DNA of 9,057 nucleotides from an uncultured Coprococcus sp. (GTDB taxonomy: Bacteria > Bacillota > Clostridia > Lachnospirales > Lachnospiraceae): positions 1 to 9,057 of the forward strand of contig USSH01000081.1 of the NCBI GenBank assembly GCA_900557435.1. Reading direction: 5' to 3'. Positions 1 through 5,916 of this stretch are shown here, piece by piece. The first letter of the stretch is position 1. Every line of letters begins with the position of its first letter. Below the pieces are notes generated by a model. It did not search any database. It saw only the letters and a list, made by a program, of their open reading frames with translations, and had not been told where the DNA came from. The position numbers and the translations under genes were made by a program.

Positions 1-1371
1 ATCTATTTTGTGACAAAGCCGAAGTACAGGAATATTGTACTGCTATTGGGCAGCCTTGTATTTTATGCATATGGCGAGCCTGTATATGTGTTCTTGATGA
101 TGTTTTCAATCGTATTTAATTATTGGGCCGCACGTAGGATCAAGAGATTCTATGACATAGAGGTTTATTCGGAGATTGACTGTTCCTTTGAGCGAAATTG
201 CTGGCTGGCGGTGGCTATGATATTTGATTTTGGCATGCTGTTCGTGTTCAAATATATCAATTTCTTCATAGAGATCATAAACACTGCTGCGCGTACAAAG
301 ATATTTGACAGTGTACCGATAACATTGCCACTTGGAATCAGTTTTTATACTTTCCAGATAACATCATATATATTTGATGTGTACAGACTCAAGTACCAGG
401 CAGATAAGAGCATAGTCAAATTCGGTACATATGTGAGCATGTTTCCACAGCTCATAGCCGGACCTATAGTTAACTATGATGAGGTAAAGCCGGAACTTGA
501 TCACCGCGAGACAAATGCGGATGACATAGAACGCGGTGCGACTCTTTTTGTGCTGGGACTTGCGTATAAGGTGCTCCTGGCAAACAAGATCGCGAGTCTG
601 TGGAATGATGTTTTGACAGTGGGGCCATTTGGAATAAATTCTATTACAGCTTGGCTGGGCTCATGGGGATATTCATTCCAGCTGCTTTTTGACTTTATGG
701 GATATTCGGTTATGGCCATAGGAATCGGTCTGATTCTCGGATTTAAAATACCGGAGAATTTTCTGGATCCATATATGTCACATTCACTGACGGACTTCTG
801 GCGCCGCTGGCATGTGACACTGGGACGCTGGTTCCGTGAGTACGTATATATACCGATGGGTGGAAATAGAAAAGGCAAGCTTCGAATGATACTTGCCATG
901 TTTACCGTGTGGATGCTCACAGGATTGTGGCATGGTGCGGATTGGAATTTCCTTATATGGGGACTGTTTCTGTTTGTTTTTATGCTTATGGAAAAATTGT
1001 TCCTGGGAAAAATATTTGATAAGGTTAAGATCCTGGGCCACATATATATGTTTTTCCTGATTCCTATATCCTGGACAATATTCAATATAAGCGATCTCAA
1101 GATGCTGTGGCTTTATCTGAAGAGAATGTTTGGCATGAAGATAGAGGGATCGGTGCTGATCCATGCAGTGGACAAAATGAACATGCTGTTGCAAACCTAT
1201 TGGTGGCTGCTGCTTCTGTGTATTGTGTTCTGCACACCGTGGCCGAGAAAACTGATAGAGAGATTTTACAAGAATTGGCTGTGCAAGCTGATCATGCTGG
1301 CTTTGTTCTGGTTTTGTGTATACCAGATCGCGAAGGGCGGTTCCAATCCGTTCCTTTATTTTAGATTCTAG
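1..1371 (+). CDS. MBOAT-family membrane O-acyltransferase (AlgI/PatA/DltB-like), 5' truncated by window edge
   Basis: Integral membrane protein expected to pass an acyl (usually acetyl) group from a cytoplasmic donor across the membrane for O-acylation of a cell-surface polymer. The frame is open to base 1; a GTG at 10 is in frame, but residues homologous to the family N-terminus already lie upstream of it, so the true start is outside the window and perhaps 20-35 residues are missing. Visible hallmarks are a hydrophobic start containing FYAYGEP, the motif LPLGISFYTFQ, the motif MFPQLIAGPI, and the MBOAT core DFWRRWHVTLGRWFREYVYIP with His at 811-813. A second conserved His lies in LTGLWHGADWNF at 931-933; this is the usual invariant MBOAT histidine. 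Numerous hydrophobic segments follow to the C-terminal FLYFRF. The stop (1369-1371) abuts the next gene's ribosome binding site, so the two are cotranscribed. The polymer substrate cannot be told from sequence: exopolysaccharide, peptidoglycan and teichoic acid are all possible. Family assignment is very secure. Confidence 0.95.
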   Translation: MYFVTKPKYRNIVLLLGSLVFYAYGEPVYVFLMMFSIVFNYWAARRIKRFYDIEVYSEIDCSFERNCWLAVAMIFDFGMLFVFKYINFFIEIINTAARTKIFDSVPITLPLGISFYTFQITSYIFDVYRLKYQADKSIVKFGTYVSMFPQLIAGPIVNYDEVKPELDHRETNADDIERGATLFVLGLAYKVLLANKIASLWNDVLTVGPFGINSITAWLGSWGYSFQLLFDFMGYSVMAIGIGLILGFKIPENFLDPYMSHSLTDFWRRWHVTLGRWFREYVYIPMGGNRKGKLRMILAMFTVWMLTGLWHGADWNFLIWGLFLFVFMLMEKLFLGKIFDKVKILGHIYMFFLIPISWTIFNISDLKMLWLYLKRMFGMKIEGSVLIHAVDKMNMLLQTYWWLLLLCIVFCTPWPRKLIERFYKNWLCKLIMLALFWFCVYQIAKGGSNPFLYFRF

Positions 1372-1375
1372 GAGG
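1370..1375 (+). promoter_or_regulatory. Ribosome binding site for the SGNH gene
   Basis: AGGAGG lies 7 bp before the ATG at 1383 and overlaps the last two bases of the MBOAT stop codon. This supports tight coupling of the two genes. Confidence 0.85.
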
Positions 1376-1382
1376 TGGGCAC

Positions 1383-2570
1383 ATGAAGAAATTATGGCAA
1401 ATGATAAAAGGCTGCCCGCTGTTTACGATATTGATATTATCGGGAATATTAATTACAGTTGGTGGATATGTCGGGGCAGAACTCGGGATATACAAATGGG
1501 ATGTGAGCTTTGAGCATCCGATGATCCAGACTGTTCTCATGGATGAAAAGGCAGAGTCAGGAAGTGAGAGAGATGCGTCAGAAGTAAATACATCCAGCGA
1601 AGCGGTTGCAGGTGATCCTGGCGTAAATACAACAGAGAAGACGACGGAGAAATCCGACACAAAGACGACGGAGAAATCTGACGAGAAAACGACAGAGAAA
1701 TCTGACAAAAAGACGACGGAGAAATCCGACGCAAAGACGACGGAGAAATCCGACGCAAAGACGACGGAGAAATCCAACGCAAAGACGACGGAGAAATCCG
1801 ACACAAAGACGAAGAAAAAGTCGACAGAGAAGGCAACGGAACAGAAGGCGTCGATAGACACCGGTGGTTCGGCGGCGCCGATATCAAGGCCAACCCAGTA
1901 TAAGAAGATCAAGACAAGGAAATCGCGAAATAGCTGCTATGGGGATCTCACAAAGATAGCTCTTGAGACAGACTATCCGTATGTAAAGGTAGACAAGTCA
2001 TATTTCGATGACGCATTGTTTATCGGTGATTCACGTATAGAGGGTCTTGCACTGTATTCAGGACTTGACAATGCTCAGTTTGCATACATGGAGGGACTTA
2101 CGACATTCGGCCTTATGAGTGAGAAGATAGCTGCAAATGGAACGGCAACACTCACGGATCTTCTGAGCAGCCAGACATTCAAGAAGATATATATCATGCT
2201 GGGAATAAATGAGGCTGGTTACGCAACGGATTCATATGTGTCCACATATATGGATGCGATATCGCAGATTCAGGCACTTCAGCCTAATGCGGTCATATTT
2301 ATGATGGGCTGTATGCATGTGTCAAGTGATTATTCGGATACTCATGATATTGTAAACAATGATAATATAGATGAGAAGAACGGCGCCATAGCCGCATATG
2401 CAGATGGAATCAAGCTGTTTTATCTGGATATGAATACCGTGGTTGACGACGGCAAGGGCGGCCTTATCAAGGATTACACATGGGATGACATACATCTTCA
2501 GGCACAGTACTACAGTGTGTGGGAGGATTATCTTTATTCCCATGGTCTTAAGGATGATGCATTTAATTAG
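1383..2570 (+). CDS. Membrane-anchored SGNH/GDSL-type hydrolase or acyltransferase with Thr/Glu/Lys repeat stalk
   Basis: Probable extracellular esterase or acyltransferase partner of the upstream MBOAT protein. AGGAGG at 1370-1375 sets the ATG at 1383. The 395-residue product has one N-terminal hydrophobic helix (about residues 13-34) with a short basic leader, typical of a signal anchor. A low-complexity hydrophilic linker (about 45-165) holds seven 8-residue repeats. The catalytic domain spans about 190-390. SGNH landmarks are block I IGDS (G215-D216-S217, Ser as nucleophile), block III LGIN (G274, N276) and block V DDIH (D368 and H371, the D-x-x-H dyad). The catalytic set is therefore complete, with Ser, Asn, Asp and His all visible. 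The MBOAT-SGNH pairing parallels AlgI/AlgJ, PatA/PatB and DltB/DltD, in which the SGNH-like partner completes or edits O-acylation outside the cell. A role as esterase rather than transferase cannot be excluded. The stalk probably carries the domain into or through the wall (inference). Confidence 0.9.
   Translation: MKKLWQMIKGCPLFTILILSGILITVGGYVGAELGIYKWDVSFEHPMIQTVLMDEKAESGSERDASEVNTSSEAVAGDPGVNTTEKTTEKSDTKTTEKSDEKTTEKSDKKTTEKSDAKTTEKSDAKTTEKSNAKTTEKSDTKTKKKSTEKATEQKASIDTGGSAAPISRPTQYKKIKTRKSRNSCYGDLTKIALETDYPYVKVDKSYFDDALFIGDSRIEGLALYSGLDNAQFAYMEGLTTFGLMSEKIAANGTATLTDLLSSQTFKKIYIMLGINEAGYATDSYVSTYMDAISQIQALQPNAVIFMMGCMHVSSDYSDTHDIVNNDNIDEKNGAIAAYADGIKLFYLDMNTVVDDGKGGLIKDYTWDDIHLQAQYYSVWEDYLYSHGLKDDAFN
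1641..1832 (+). repeat. 24-bp in-frame tandem repeats, seven copies plus one degenerate copy
   Basis: Units begin at 1641, 1665, 1689, 1713, 1737, 1761 and 1785. An eighth, strongly diverged unit occupies 1809-1832. Each encodes TTEKSD followed by TK, EK, KK, AK or similar; unit 6 has N for D. Units 4 and 5 are identical at the DNA level and units 1 and 7 are identical to each other. This points to recent slippage or recombination, not only selection on the protein. A half unit (TTEK) precedes the array at 1629-1640. The repeat forms the extracellular stalk of the SGNH protein, residues 87-150. Confidence 0.95.
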
Positions 2571-2580
2571 AGATCGTAGA

Positions 2581-2634
2581 TTCCGGGGAATCACGGTGAA
2601 GACGCATGTGAATGCTCCGGCACCGTGGCCGGAA
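2581..2634 (+). ncRNA. Candidate structured leader RNA, first domain (nested stems with GNRA-type loop)
   Basis: The intergenic sequence holds nested complementary arms. TTCCGG 2581-2586 pairs with CCGGAA 2629-2634. CACGGTG 2592-2598 pairs with CACCGTG 2621-2627, extendable by a T2591-G2628 wobble. GCAT 2604-2607 pairs with ATGC 2612-2615 around a GTGA loop, which fits the GNRA tetraloop rule. A GGAA bulge (2587-2590) and an internal loop separate the stems. A competing hairpin, TCCGGC 2616-2621 with GCCGGA 2628-2633, excludes the outer stems, so two alternative folds exist. I do not match it to any riboswitch class I know. It could be a cis-regulatory leader of the transporter gene or a 3' structure of the upstream operon. 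No T-run follows, so it is not a standard intrinsic terminator. Confidence 0.4.
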
Positions 2635-2637
2635 CAG

Positions 2638-2683
2638 GCGGTTATCAGGGTTTGCGGCTGCGCAGATATTTGGTGATAGCCGC
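2638..2683 (+). ncRNA. Candidate structured leader RNA, second hairpin domain
   Basis: GCGGTTATC 2638-2646 can pair with GATAGCCGC 2675-2683 over 9 bp with one G-U wobble. It encloses a smaller hairpin, TGCG 2653-2656 with CGCA 2661-2664 and a GCTG loop. The stem ends 10 bp before AGGAGG of the transporter gene, close enough to affect ribosome access. It follows the first structured domain by three bases, so both may form one leader. Function is inferred from position only. Confidence 0.4.
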
Positions 2684-2693
2684 TATAACTGTG

Positions 2694-2699
2694 AGGAGG
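2694..2699 (+). promoter_or_regulatory. Ribosome binding site that fixes the transporter start
   Basis: AGGAGG lies 5 bp before the ATG at 2705. The reading frame is open further upstream to an ATG at 2612, but that codon has no Shine-Dalgarno sequence and sits within the inverted-repeat region. The start at 2705 is therefore preferred. Confidence 0.85.
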
Positions 2700-2704
2700 C
2701 TGCA

Positions 2705-3598
2705 ATGTCAAAAAAACTAGTTATAAAAGACAAATATAAAGGAATCCTGTTCATAATCATGGCGGGATTCTTTTTCTCGCTTATGACATTCTTCGTCAGG
2801 ATATCAGGGGATCTGCCGACTATGCAGAAGGCATTTTTCCGAAATGCAGTGGCTGCGGTTGTTGCGATCGCGATGCTCATGAGGACTGAGGAGAAGTTCA
2901 GGATAAGAAAGGACAGCTGGCCGGGGCTTGCAGCGAGGAGTATATGCGGAACAGCCGGACTCATATGCAATTTCTATGCCATCGACAAATTAAATATTGC
3001 CGATGCAAATATCCTCAACAAGCTCTCCCCGTTCTTTGCGATCATCGCGTCCTATTTTGTTCTGAAGGAGAAGGCAAATAAGATCGAGTGGGCATCCGTT
3101 ATACTTGCATTTACCGGGGCGGTATTTGTGGTAAAGCCGTCATTTCACATGGACTTTCTGTATGCTATGGTCGGGGTTGCCGGTGGACTTGGCGCAGGCG
3201 TTGCATATACATATGTGAGAAAACTTGGCAAGCAGGGGGAGCGCGGACCGGTCATAGTCATGTGCTTTTCGGTGTTCTCATGCATCGTGACACTTCCTTT
3301 TATCATAGTGGATCATGCGCCGATGACGTGGCAGCAGACTGTATGCCTGCTCTGTGCCGGCCTTGCGGCAGCAGGCGGACAGTTCAGCATCACGGCGGCT
3401 TATCAGAAAGCTCCGGCGAAGGAGATATCGGTATTTGACTACAGCCAGGTCATATTTGCCGCAATACTGGGATTTGTATTTCTGGATCAGATACCGGATG
3501 CGCTCAGCATCACTGGATACGTGATCATCATCGGAAGTGCTGTGTTCAAATGGTGGTACAGTCTGAGGCAGGATCGCAAAGCTGCAGATGGACAGTGA
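2705..3598 (+). CDS. EamA/DMT-superfamily transporter, 10 predicted membrane helices
   Basis: Inner-membrane permease of the drug/metabolite transporter superfamily. With the start at 2705 the product is 297 residues, the usual size for a two-EamA-domain protein. It begins with a short basic cytoplasmic segment and then about ten hydrophobic helices. The first repeat begins with GILFIIMAGFFFSLMTFFVR and contains the EamA-like stretch NILNKLSPFFAIIASYFVLKEK, which ends in the conserved F-x-L-x-E/K pattern. The second repeat, from about residue 155, contains GLGAGVAYTYVRKL and later DYSQVIFAAILGFVFLDQIPD, the matching position of the duplicated motif. A basic tail (RQDRKAADGQ) ends the protein. 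Members move amino acids, nucleotides, S-adenosylmethionine and other metabolites; the substrate here cannot be read from sequence. The 134-bp upstream gap contains potential RNA structure, and a long inverted repeat lies downstream, so it may be an independent unit or the end of the O-acylation operon. Confidence 0.92.
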   Translation: MSKKLVIKDKYKGILFIIMAGFFFSLMTFFVRISGDLPTMQKAFFRNAVAAVVAIAMLMRTEEKFRIRKDSWPGLAARSICGTAGLICNFYAIDKLNIADANILNKLSPFFAIIASYFVLKEKANKIEWASVILAFTGAVFVVKPSFHMDFLYAMVGVAGGLGAGVAYTYVRKLGKQGERGPVIVMCFSVFSCIVTLPFIIVDHAPMTWQQTVCLLCAGLAAAGGQFSITAAYQKAPAKEISVFDYSQVIFAAILGFVFLDQIPDALSITGYVIIIGSAVFKWWYSLRQDRKAADGQ

Positions 3599-3648
3599 AT
3601 ATAAATAAAATCAATGTACTGATGAGTAATTGAAAATAAATACAACAC

Positions 3649-3711
3649 ATAAAAGACGGATATCAGAAGAGGAAAATGGGTAAATGTTAATTTCTGATAT
3701 CCGTCTTTTAT
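3649..3711. terminator. 20-bp perfect inverted repeat, probable bidirectional intrinsic terminator
   Basis: The arm 3649-3668, ending GGATATCAGAA, is exactly complementary to 3692-3711, starting TTCTGATATCC; the loop is 23 bases. The stem has a run of A on its 5' side and of T on its 3' side, so it has a U-tract when read in either direction. It lies 50 bp after the transporter stop and is well placed to end that transcript. The long loop and long perfect stem are somewhat atypical, so a small mobile inverted-repeat element is an alternative. Confidence 0.7.
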
Positions 3712-3941
3712 AAAATTAAAATAAAAAAAGGAAGGTTATGAGGAGTGGATTCCGGAATTTCAGAGGCACCGGACCACTCATCTATGTAAATATGATTGTT
3801 GTTAGTCTGAGTGACGGCGAGTGTGCTGATGCTGCCTGGGCACTTCGTACATCCGCTGTCCTCATCAATCTGGTTATATACTACAGGTGGGCTGTGTTCA
3901 TTTTGTGTATCAGATGTTAAAGAAGTATGTTTAAAATATAA
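3708..3941 (-). pseudogene. Possible decayed minus-strand reading frame (remnant), no start codon
   Basis: Read on the minus strand, 3941 down to the stop at 3710-3708 is open for 77 codons with balanced, protein-like polar composition (for example CTKCPGSISTLAV and YIDEWSGASEIPE). It has no ATG, GTG or TTG start, and a stop lies immediately upstream. The block 3750-3890 is richer in G+C than the AT-rich DNA around it. The stop lies in the edge of the bidirectional terminator-like repeat, as expected for the 3' end of a gene converging on the transporter gene. I do not recognise the protein. It may be the tail of a lost gene or may be chance. Confidence 0.2.
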
Positions 3942-3954
3942 TTAAAATATGTTC

Positions 3955-3989
3955 AATGCATATGAGAAATGCATATGAGAAATGCGAGA
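3955..3989. repeat. 13-bp direct tandem repeat, about 2.7 copies
   Basis: AATGCATATGAGA occurs at 3955-3967 and exactly again at 3968-3980. A third copy from 3981 lacks the internal ATAT (AATGCGAGA). The core ATGCAT is itself palindromic. It lies in AT-rich DNA about 60 bp upstream of the promoter candidate for the patatin gene. It may be a slippage product or a repeated binding site. Confidence 0.85.
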
Positions 3990-4046
3990 AAGTTTAATCT
4001 GAACAGGGACTCTTCGTAAAAATATATAAAGTATTATCGAGGACGG

Positions 4047-4076
4047 TTGTAGATTAAGGTTTTTGCATGTTAAAAT
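4047..4076 (+). promoter_or_regulatory. Candidate extended -10 promoter for the patatin-phosphatase gene
   Basis: An extended -10 TGTTAAAAT (TG at 4068-4069, TAAAAT at 4071-4076) lies 18 bp after a weak -35, TTGTAG at 4047-4052. Transcription would start near 4083, giving a leader of about 55 bases before the ATG at 4139. The preceding gene ends over 500 bp upstream and has its own terminator-like repeat, so a promoter is needed in this gap. The assignment is by eye. Confidence 0.4.
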
Positions 4077-4122
4077 GACAGTGTGAAAATTGGTATGCAG
4101 CACCCGAAAAACGATGATTGAC

Positions 4123-4129
4123 AAGGGGG
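4123..4129 (+). promoter_or_regulatory. Ribosome binding site that decides the patatin-gene start
   Basis: AAGGGGG lies 9 bp upstream of the ATG at 4139. An in-frame TTG at 4118 precedes this site and would place the Shine-Dalgarno sequence inside the coding region, so the ATG is preferred. Confidence 0.75.
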
Positions 4130-4138
4130 TATAAATAT

Positions 4139-5758
4139 ATGGATAAAGAAAAAATGCTTGAAGAGATACAGGAGAAGACTGAAGAGATAAAGGGCAGAGC
4201 GGAGGAATTGCATAAGGTGATAGAGGAGACCATTGCCCAGAAAAAACAGCAGCATCAGGAGGCGAGGTATACAGAGCTTGGAGCCGGGGACAGCCAGGAT
4301 AAGAAGGATGTGATCATCAAAGAAGGATATGGATTGGTTCTCGGCGGAGGCGGAGGCAGAGGTTCCTATGAGATAGGAGTGTGGAAAGCCCTTGAGGAGT
4401 ATAAGGATGTCATAGACATAAAAGCTGTTTCGGGAAGTTCGGTGGGTGCACTCAATGCGGCGCTTTATGCCTGCGGTGATCTGGATAAGGCGACACAGAT
4501 GTGGTACGACATAACAAATGACAGAATACTCTCCAACAAAGATATAGACGAGGACAACAGGAATAAATGGTTTGAGTCCATCAAGGAGAAGCTTACGACC
4601 ATAGACAATCAGGTTATTCAGAGTGCCATAGAGTGTATAGGACTTGATGCGGTGGCAAAGGGAATGAAGATAAAGGATGGCTTTTTTTCAAGGGAAGGAC
4701 TCATGGATATACTTGAAAACTCTCCGGTTTTGACGGGAGTATCCAACAGCAGTATGAACTGTTATGCTACTTGTCTCAATGTGGATGGCAAGCCTACGCC
4801 AGAGAGATTTCAGCTTGCGGGCATGGAGCCTTCAGAGATAGAGCGTATACTTCTGGCGTCATCTGCGATACCGGTTATATTTCCGATGGAAACTATAGAT
4901 CAGACTAAGTATTATGACGGGGGATTTTTCCTCGGCGGTGACAATGTGCCGATACAGCCGCTTTATGATGAGGGATATCGCAAATTTGTGGTGGTTCATC
5001 TGGATGCGCGGAGGACTGACAGATATGATGATGCAGAGATGATACACATCTATCCATCCGTGCCGCTCGGCGGAGCCATAGACGGAATGCTGGATTTCTC
5101 ACCGGAGGGGGTGGAAAAGAGGATCGCCCAGGGATATGATGACGCGAGGGCTGTCCTGGTGCGGTACTTCGGACTCAGGGAGAAGATAACGGAACATGAG
5201 CATCTGATGGGGGCGTCACTGTATTTCACACGGCATGGACAGACGGTGTGGAACGTGGAAAATAAGATATGCGGTGCCACAGACATAGAACTCACAGAGC
5301 TTGGACACAGACAGGCGGAGGAACTTGGTGAGATCATAAAGAATGGCGGATATCATATAGATGAGATATTGTATTCTCCTCTGGTCAGAGCATCTGAGAC
5401 CGCAAGGCATATATCTGAGATCACCGGGATCCCGATGAGGGCGGAGGAGAGACTCAGGGAGCAGTGCTTTGGCAAATACGAAGGAACCGCCAGGGATGGA
5501 GCAATATTTGCTGAGGCGAAGACACATTTCCTGGATCACTATGAAGGCGGTGAAACTATGGTGCATCTGTGCCAGAGAGTCTACAATCTGCTGGATGAAC
5601 TGAAAGCGGAGTCCCAGGAAAATGGCAAAACATATCTGCTTGTTGCACACAATGGAATTTCAAGGATAGTGCAGTCATATTTCAATGATATGACAAATAA
5701 GGAATTTGCCGCATTTGGAATAAAGAACTGCGAAGTCCGGGAATATAGATTCAGATAG
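4139..5758 (+). CDS. Patatin-like phospholipase fused to a histidine phosphatase (PGM-like) domain
   Basis: A 539-residue predicted cytoplasmic two-enzyme protein. Residues 1-50 are highly charged and likely helical or coiled-coil (MLEEIQEKTEEIKGRAEELH). The patatin domain spans about 62-350. It has the glycine-rich oxyanion loop GGGGGRG (69-75), the nucleophile elbow GSSVG (99-103, Ser101) and the dyad Asp in DGG (D260). These are expected to hydrolyse acyl esters of phospholipids or lysophospholipids. The phosphatase domain spans about 360-539. It has the RHG motif (R365, H366, G367; His forms the phosphoenzyme), a second Arg in SPLVRASETA (R417), an acid in LREQCFG (E441), and the second catalytic His in VAHNG (H504). 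Both active sites look intact. No stop, frameshift or good internal ribosome site separates the halves, so it reads as a true fusion. No signal peptide or transmembrane helix is seen. The phosphatase substrate is unknown; a joint role in lipid turnover is only inference. A terminator follows, so the gene appears monocistronic. Confidence 0.93.
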   Translation: MDKEKMLEEIQEKTEEIKGRAEELHKVIEETIAQKKQQHQEARYTELGAGDSQDKKDVIIKEGYGLVLGGGGGRGSYEIGVWKALEEYKDVIDIKAVSGSSVGALNAALYACGDLDKATQMWYDITNDRILSNKDIDEDNRNKWFESIKEKLTTIDNQVIQSAIECIGLDAVAKGMKIKDGFFSREGLMDILENSPVLTGVSNSSMNCYATCLNVDGKPTPERFQLAGMEPSEIERILLASSAIPVIFPMETIDQTKYYDGGFFLGGDNVPIQPLYDEGYRKFVVVHLDARRTDRYDDAEMIHIYPSVPLGGAIDGMLDFSPEGVEKRIAQGYDDARAVLVRYFGLREKITEHEHLMGASLYFTRHGQTVWNVENKICGATDIELTELGHRQAEELGEIIKNGGYHIDEILYSPLVRASETARHISEITGIPMRAEERLREQCFGKYEGTARDGAIFAEAKTHFLDHYEGGETMVHLCQRVYNLLDELKAESQENGKTYLLVAHNGISRIVQSYFNDMTNKEFAAFGIKNCEVREYRFR

Positions 5759-5776
5759 ATTCAGATAGATTCAGAT
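5747..5776. repeat. 10-bp direct repeat, three exact copies, spanning the stop codon
   Basis: AGATTCAGAT occurs at 5747-5756, 5757-5766 and 5767-5776. The first copy encodes the last residues (RFR), and the TAG stop (5756-5758) bridges copies one and two. A gain or loss of a 10-bp unit would leave the same first stop as long as two junctions remain. This looks like recent slippage. Confidence 0.9.
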
Positions 5777-5783
5777 GAAAAAG

Positions 5784-5832
5784 AAAAGTGTAATTTTTAT
5801 GGGTATAAGAACCATAGAAGTTACACTTTTTT
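5784..5832 (+). terminator. Intrinsic terminator after the patatin-phosphatase gene
   Basis: AAAAGTGTAA 5784-5793 pairs with TTACACTTTT 5821-5830. The stem continues inward through 5794-5802 with 5812-5820 to TATGG/CCATA with two G-U wobbles, giving about 19 bp around a 9-base loop. Six T residues (5827-5832) close the 3' side. It lies 25 bp after the stop codon. Confidence 0.88.
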
Positions 5833-5887
5833 GTGTTAAAAGATATATGCTGAGGCACTCCGTATATGATGCTTGCTTCGGCAATGG

Positions 5888-5912
5888 CATAATGATAAAA
5901 AGTATCATTATG
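5888..5912. promoter_or_regulatory. Upstream dyad symmetry, candidate operator or activator site
   Basis: CATAATGATA 5888-5897 is a perfect inverted repeat of TATCATTATG 5903-5912, separated by AAAAG. Its right edge is 4 bp before the -35 hexamer, a usual position for an activator such as a response regulator or MerR-type protein, but a repressor is also possible. It has no following T-run and lies in a promoter region, so a terminator is unlikely. Confidence 0.5.
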
Positions 5913-5916
5913 AAAG

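Larger units (their letters stand above)
3599..4138. other. 540-bp region without a convincing gene
   Basis: It contains the 20-bp inverted repeat at 3649-3711, a possible minus-strand remnant, an AT-rich stretch, a 13-bp tandem repeat at 3955-3989, and a promoter candidate at 4047-4076. Short frames on either strand lack good start signals. Confidence 0.6.

Noticed and set aside
501..1100. 199-codon minus-strand open frame
   Set aside because: It lies fully antisense to the well-conserved MBOAT core, including both catalytic histidines, and has no start signals.
1641..1832. CRISPR-like array
   Set aside because: The repeats are directly adjacent with no unique spacers and encode an in-frame peptide repeat.
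1361..1912. 183-codon minus-strand open frame with FSVVFASD-type repeats
   Set aside because: It is the antisense of the in-frame 24-bp repeat array in the SGNH gene; the repeat keeps several frames open. It has no ribosome binding site and no plausible fold.
2612..2704. N-terminal extension of the transporter from an ATG at 2612
   Set aside because: No ribosome binding site precedes 2612, the extension is not hydrophobic or family-like, and AGGAGG at 2694-2699 supports the ATG at 2705.
3738..3920. 60-codon plus-strand open frame with a hydrophobic C-terminal half
   Set aside because: The AGGAAGG sequence ends only 2 bp before the ATG, too close for normal initiation. The frame is short and unrecognised, and the minus strand of the same block looks at least as protein-like.
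4118..4136. TTGACA at 4118-4123 with TATAAAT at 4130-4136 as a promoter
   Set aside because: The spacing is only 6 bp, and the sequence between is the ribosome binding site of the patatin gene.
5213..5758. Separate phosphatase gene starting at an internal ATG (LMGAS) instead of a fusion
   Set aside because: No convincing ribosome binding site lies upstream of the internal ATG at the domain boundary, and the frame is continuous with the patatin domain without a stop.
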